From the NCBI RefSeq assembly GCF_008831285.2, contig NW_022204581.1, positions 1-20,875 of the forward strand: 20,875 nt of DNA, read 5' to 3'. This document shows, in pieces, positions 16,746 to 20,875 of this stretch. Position numbers and translations under genes: made by a program. The notes under the pieces were generated by a model. That model had not been told where the DNA came from, did no database searches, and saw only the letters and a list, made by a program, of their open reading frames with translations. How positions within the stretch are numbered: the stretch's first letter is position 1; each line of letters begins with the position of its first letter. The stretch is from Nymphaea colorata (Eukaryota > Streptophyta > Magnoliopsida > Nymphaeales > Nymphaeaceae).

Positions 16746-18157
16746 ATGTCATCGGTCCGATGCTCCCAAATTTTGAAGAAAATACTTGTTCTCTCGATAA
16801 CTGCCCCCTCATCACGATAGGACTGCTAACTACCATCATTATTCGAGGAAATCGCGGTTTCTAAACTTCATCAATCTCGAATCAAAGCTATTTTATACAA
16901 AAATATTCAAGTAGACCTCAACTCACATCGAAAACGCTATCTTTTGGTAGCTGTGGCCCTTAGCGCATTAGTAACTCAAAATATAATCGCTTTTCATGCT
17001 TTTTAAAGCCTTAAAAAATCGTAACTGCCTCAAATAAAAATGAAAAATTGGATATACGTTCTCATAAGCCTCGCCATTATGCTAATAATGCCTCCTAGCA
17101 TGTTCTATCTCTTTCTGATTGCCGAAAGATATAAGATTAGTCGGTAGATCTACTGGGATGAAATAGTTATATCGGTATTTGGTTTGATATCTCTGATTCT
17201 GATGACCTTCTGCTATGTGATCGTAATTAAGGAGTCCATAATAAATGAAGGAGAAGAAGGAGAAAAGCAGCACACGAGTGAAGAAGAATAGCAAAGAGTT
17301 GAAGCAAATAACATCTTACATCAGGAATCATAAAGAACAGAAAAGAAATCAACTGTAGGAAAATAGTCTGCATACACTCCTCTCCTTTACAAAGAACTCA
17401 TCAGCAAAATCAACCAAAATCCAATGAACATTCAAGAAGATAATTCCAGTACCAATTATAGAGCTGTGGGTTCAGTCCCCCCGTAAAAAATGACGATTGA
17501 TAAAGTGGTAAGGACTGATGATGAAGATGGCTTCAAGCCATATTACGAAAAGAGATAAAATGGTGAGCTGACCGAGAGGGCCATCAAAATGTCAAGAAGA
17601 AAGGATGATGAGGTTGCCCAGAGGCAGATGCTGAAGAGTGAGATTGAGATAAGGAAGAAGAAGTTTAGATAAATGAATCCTTATAAAATTGACAAAAAGC
17701 AGATTGCATAATAATAGGGTGATATACCGTATGAATAAAATGAAAATATGCCTAAACTTACCAAGTCATTTCGGCAATACATCAAATAAGCCAAGAAACC
17801 AACTCGCAAGGTTCCATAGATAAGAATAAAAAGCCATAAAGCCAATAAACCTAAGCTCTTTCTTGCGAGGATGGCCTTGAAAATAATTCCATATCCTAAA
17901 AAAAGAAACTAAGAAAATCATTATCGATTGATAATGGGGCAGCCTTATAGCTTTTATATAACGTAAAGCTGAAAGCTAAGCCTCGTAAGAAAAGAGCACT
18001 GTTTGAATAGACAAATTTCTTGATGAAAAATTAATAATAAAAATAATAGGGTAGCATGATTCTTCGTCAGAAGAGTGCCAAGGGTAAGATTTTGACCAAT
18101 TAGCAAAAAATGATCTTGATGTTAAAGGAAAAATACAACTCTAAAGCTAAAGAGTGA
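16746..18157 (+). CDS. Four-span membrane protein with long basic tail (paralog A)
   Basis: Starts MSSVRCSQILKKILVLSITA at 16746. Predicted spans: 1, KKILVLSITAP then LITIGLLTTIII; 2, YLLVAVALSALVTQNIIAF (~16940-16996); 3, WIYVLISLAIMLIMPPSMFY (17049-17108); 4, IVISVFGLISLILMTFCYVI (17166-17225). A cytoplasmic-type tail of about 300 residues follows: acidic (NEGEEGEKQHTSEEE), then basic with QMLKSEIEIRKKKFRQM, SFRQYIKQAKKPTRKVP, KKRALFEQTNF and MLKEKYNSKAKE, TGA 18155-18157. All segments align with paralog B. Four missing bases (near 16806, two in 16890-16935, ~17915) give exactly 472 codons; 16940-17900 is free of breaks. No family recognised; Tyr/Lys-rich tail motifs suggest docking to cytoskeleton or nucleic acid, which is a guess. 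Confidence 0.78.
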
Positions 18158-18505
18158 TTTTTTAATATGGACTTTATATTCTCCCTCTTCATCAAATAAT
18201 AACAAAAAATTGAAATAGAATCCTCGAATAAGGTGACACGAACTGTTGCAATTACCTTCGCCCTAATGTTCAACCAATACTAATGCCTTAAGTTGTATAT
18301 TTTCCAAAATGGCGAAAAATAATATTTTTTTCCAAAAATGTTGAAAAAATGCATCAAACCATTTCCAAAACCAGCTTAGTACCGATTTGGTAAGCTAATC
18401 TTTGCTCTTCAGGGGTAATCATATGAAAAATCTTAGAACTGTCTTACTTGGTCTGATATCTTTGGAGATTTATGATTAATCAATGCATTAAAGAAGTTAT
18501 AAATA
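18158..18505. other. 348-bp spacer between the four-span paralogs, with an open frame of doubtful meaning
   Basis: A forward frame at 18167-18475 (MDFIFSLFIKQQQKIEIESS..., 102 residues) has no break and ends in TGA. It begins 10 bp after the stop of paralog A, leaves 30 bp before paralog B and covers the shared CTGATATCTTT element. Composition (F, K, Q, Y rich) is what AT-rich DNA gives with only one stop codon. I lean to non-coding, but a small gene cannot be excluded. Confidence 0.4.
18453..18463 (+). promoter_or_regulatory. Upstream element CTGATATCTTT, paralog B
   Basis: Second copy of the 11-bp block shared with the upstream region of paralog A; 53 bp before the ATG at 18506. Confidence 0.35.
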
Positions 18506-20022
18506 ATGGTTCATGCTGCCAAATTAGAACAAGTTAAGCTGCTAACAATACTCTCCATCATCGCTACCGCCTTTACGCTAGGTCTACTCATTACCATCGT
18601 AGTCCGCAACTACGGAGGCCTCTAGGACACCTCATCAGTGAACCAATATTACATCAAAAAATATGAGAAGGCATTCATGCTTGGCAACTATCGAAGATAG
18701 GCGCTTACAGCATAGCGCTTAGTACTCTAATTGTAGAGAATATCATAATCGTGAGCACTTATTTGCGAATGAAAAATGAATAGTAAGTTAAGATTGAAAA
18801 GTTTCAGGCCTGTTATATACTTATCAGTCTGAGTGTGATGCTTACAATCCCGACCGTGGCCTTTTATCTGTCCCTTATTATCGAATTAGGGAAATAGAAG
18901 TCGAGGTATTTGGTCGAGAAGGCTATCATTTTGACCGAATCTTGGTCTCATTTCTCTTTTCATCTATTTGCTGGATCATCATCTTCAAGTATATCCTTGA
19001 TAAGAAACTATCAAAAATGAAAATAAGGAGGAGAAAGAATCTATCCAAGATGGAGATATGGGGAAAGTTAACCGACCAGATCAACTTGAAAGGTAAATGT
19101 TCAATCCTTTACTTTTTAATTAATTGCAAGATATCGATAGCATAGACCACCCAAACGCAAACGACCTCACTAAGACCCTCCAATTGAAAGACAGAGCTGC
19201 CTTCTCTCCTAAGGCAGAAAATTCTCCAGTCAATAAATTGATGGATAAAATCTTTCATAATGATTCTACTGCATTCATAAGGTCGGCCACCAAAGGCAGC
19301 CCCATTTTCAAGATTCCAATAGTCCATTAGAAAGGAGCAGGAAAATGAACAGAAGCAGTTGCTTAAAACTGAGATCGAAAAGAAGAAGAAGAGTTTAGAG
19401 AGATAACCCACCGGGTTGTAAAGGAAGAAGAGGGCTAGCATGAGGAGTCTGAGTATTAGTCTGAAAAGAATGACTTTAAGATGAATAACTTGCCAAAGAC
19501 CTACCGATAGTACATCAAGTAAGCCAAGAAGCCCAAGAGAACTATCAGGATCTCAAGTTAATTATCACCTCATTTGATATAAAGCAAGCTTGTGAGCCTG
19601 ATCGATTAATAGTAAAAGGTCAGACAGCTGATAGATGATAAGATGGTCACTCTCATAGATGGTTAGCCACCTGACAGTTAAGAAAGACCCAAGATAAAAA
19701 GAAAAGATGGGTGGGAGGAGTATAAAAAGGATAAAGATGATAAATTTGAAGGATAATTGGTTTGGAAAATGAACGGAAGAGGAAAATCAAAGGTAAAAAA
19801 GCCATTATTTGAATAAACTAGCATATTCATTAATGAACGTCTTGAAACATAATCAAATGATGATGGAAGCAGCATTCCCAAGAGGCGAAACAAATCTAAG
19901 AGAAAAAAGACCAAGTAATAGGAAATGATAGAATGGTTGAAGCAAAAATACAATAAGGTGAAATCAACCACGAGGATGTGTAGGCCAATGATTATTTAAT
20001 TAATTCGATTCATCATCATTGA
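18506..20022 (+). CDS. Four-span membrane protein with long basic tail (paralog B)
   Basis: Starts MVHAAKLEQVKLLTILSIIA at 18506. Spans: 1, LLTILSIIATAFTLGLLITI; 2, YSIALSTLIVENIIIVSTYL (~18706-18765); 3, YILISLSVMLTIPTVAFYLS (~18816-18875); 4, LVSFLFSSICWIIIFKYIL (~18945-19001). The tail is about 330 residues: polar and acidic (DQLER, LQDIDSIDHPNANDL), then QKQLLKTEIEKKKKSLER, LPKTYRQYIKQAKKPKRTIR (19482-19541), KVKKPLFEQTSIFINERLET and MIEWLKQKYN, ending INSIHHH at TGA 20020-20022. Compared with A: RQYIKQAKKPxR, LFEQT, LKxKYN and spans 2-4 match. Seven missing bases at six sites (near 18693, 18940, 19018, 19330, 19465, 19956) give exactly 508 codons. Between LFEQT and the upstream motif B has an extra Lys-rich stretch absent in A. 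Function unknown. Confidence 0.78.
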
Positions 20023-20064
20023 ATTGCTTTTCATATCATTTTTAAACTATTGAGATTCATTTGT

Positions 20065-20711
20065 ATGGCCTTAATCTTGAGTAATTTTAAGAAAATTAGA
20101 GGAAAAAGCTATCAATGACACCGATATAGAAAACTTATGCTCTCAACATACTGATCGCATATAAGCTCTCGAATTGGGTTCATGACGAATCATGTAGGAT
20201 TTAATCTATCACAGAGAGAGGAATTTACCATCTTTCAAACGCCACGTGGAGCAGTCTCACCCATCTTCGCTTAAGTTGGTCTTGACTAAGTAGATAACAA
20301 CCAAATAGTCCAAAGGGGTGTAAATTTATTTCAAAGCAATGTTCAAGCAATTGAGGCTTTTAAATTTAAGTATAGCATGCATAATAGACTCGAATCATGT
20401 CCAGATTATGGAGTTTTCATCTTTCGAAAGCTAATATCCCATAATTGGCCCATCTAATGCTGAGTATGAAAGTATAAGGAAGATGATAATAGAATTACTC
20501 CTGAAAGTCTCAAGTATATAGCCCAGTCAAGGTTTCGCAAATTACAAAAGCTTATCGTGAGTTATTTTCTGATGATTCAGGTGGAAACAGCATAAATTAC
20601 CATATATTTCCATTAGCTTATGCGACTTAGAACTACGCTGCCTATCTGCAAGTAAACATGTTGATAGTCAGGTTTATATCATCAGTGGGGAAACATGCCA
20701 GAAGGTCTTGA
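20065..20711 (+). CDS. Subtelomeric leucine-rich-repeat protein (LRR-2)
   Basis: Starts MALILSNFKK at 20065; after a break near 20093 it reads LEEKAINDTDIENLCSQHTD then RIQALELGS (first repeat). Further units: ITERGIYHLSNATWSSLTHL then RLS (~20208-20276), FKAMFKQLRLLNLSIACIID (~20331-20390), NRITPESLKYIAQSRFRKLQ then KLIVS (~20489-20564), and SLCDLELRCLS (~20615-20650). The repeat block xHLSxAxWxxLxxLxL is shared with LRR-1. At least three frame breaks. The end is unclear: a TGA at 20709-20711 is used, but the frame carrying the last repeat has no TGA before the telomere, so the gene may end closer to it or a base is missing. No other domain seen. It is the outermost gene, about 80 bp from the telomere. 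Confidence 0.6.
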
Positions 20712-20790
20712 AAAATCCTTAGGTAAAAATACGAGAAGATTGTATTATTTTTATGAATGCATTACGAATATTTTGTTTAAATAAAAAGCA

Positions 20791-20875
20791 GGGTTGGGGT
20801 TGGGGTTGGGGTTGGGGTTGGGGTTGGGGTTGGGGTTGGGGTTGGGGTTGGGGTTGGGGTTGGGGTTGGGGTTGG
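20791..20875. repeat. Right telomere, (GGGGTT)n
   Basis: About fourteen tandem GGGGTT units to the end of the window, the G-strand of a T2G4 telomere in the orientation expected for a right chromosome end. All visible units are regular apart from the first, GGGTT. Confidence 0.97.

Noticed and set aside
16561-16997. Reverse-strand gene, about 128 residues, with a possible 39-nt intron
   Set aside because: The forward strand of the same DNA encodes the N-terminus and first two spans of paralog A: HRKRYLLVAVALSALVTQNI matches YSIALSTLIVENI of paralog B, and IGLLTTIIIRGNRGFQ matches LGLLITIVVRNYGGLQ. The reverse frame is a shadow.
17040-17042. Start of paralog A at this ATG
   Set aside because: It would leave out two membrane spans that are conserved with paralog B in continuous upstream frame; ATG 16746 is preferred.
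19109-19971. Two reverse frames of about 100 residues
   Set aside because: Antisense to the basic tail of paralog B, which matches paralog A on the forward strand.
1-20875. CRISPR arrays, tRNA or rRNA genes, transposons
   Set aside because: No direct-repeat spacer pattern, cloverleaf, rRNA sequence, transposase or terminal inverted repeat other than the telomeres was seen; the chromosome is eukaryotic.

Overview
This window appears to be a complete ciliate macronuclear chromosome. It begins with about 90 bp of (CCCCAA)n and ends with about 85 bp of (GGGGTT)n, so both telomeres are present and nothing is cut off. TAA and TAG occur constantly inside conserved protein sequence, usually where Gln fits, and only TGA ends genes. 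Introns are tiny, mostly 20-25 nt. T2G4 telomeres, the TAA/TAG=Gln code and tiny introns fit an oligohymenophorean-type ciliate. The species cannot be named from this sequence.

Layout, left to right. Three unknown forward genes with basic or coiled-coil character (321-4710; the first has a possible DUF4378-like C-terminus). A reverse single-repeat Myb/SANT gene (5492-4782). A forward MORN-repeat gene (5692-6701). Forward ribose-phosphate pyrophosphokinase with a presequence-like N-terminus (6874-8068). A reverse unknown gene (8634-8146). A forward retinoblastoma-family gene (8833-11143). A reverse gene starting MGNC, probably lipid-anchored (11813-11287). A weak forward gene (11842-12319). 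A reverse secreted-protein gene (13223-12343). A small forward one-membrane-span gene (13508-13783). A forward leucine-rich-repeat gene (13851-14742). Two tandem Rho/Rac-like GTPases (14831-15463 and 15570-16182). Two paralogous four-span membrane proteins with long basic tails (16746-18157 and 18506-20022). A second LRR gene reaching the right telomere (20065-~20711).

Reading frames are broken repeatedly. Where homology or paralogy fixes the true frame, every break can be explained by missing bases. Adding them back gives whole codon numbers for PRPS, the MORN gene, both GTPases and both membrane proteins. I read this mainly as a deletion-biased sequencing or assembly problem. It is very uneven: one 489-bp gene has no breaks while a 1-kb gene has nine. 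Gene limits below are therefore spans that cross frame breaks.

There is no operon logic; genes are independent and close-packed, often 25-200 bp apart. The most unusual content is the GTPase pair, whose switch residues match well-known dominant-negative and hydrolysis-defective substitutions, and the tandem four-span family, which I found no name for.
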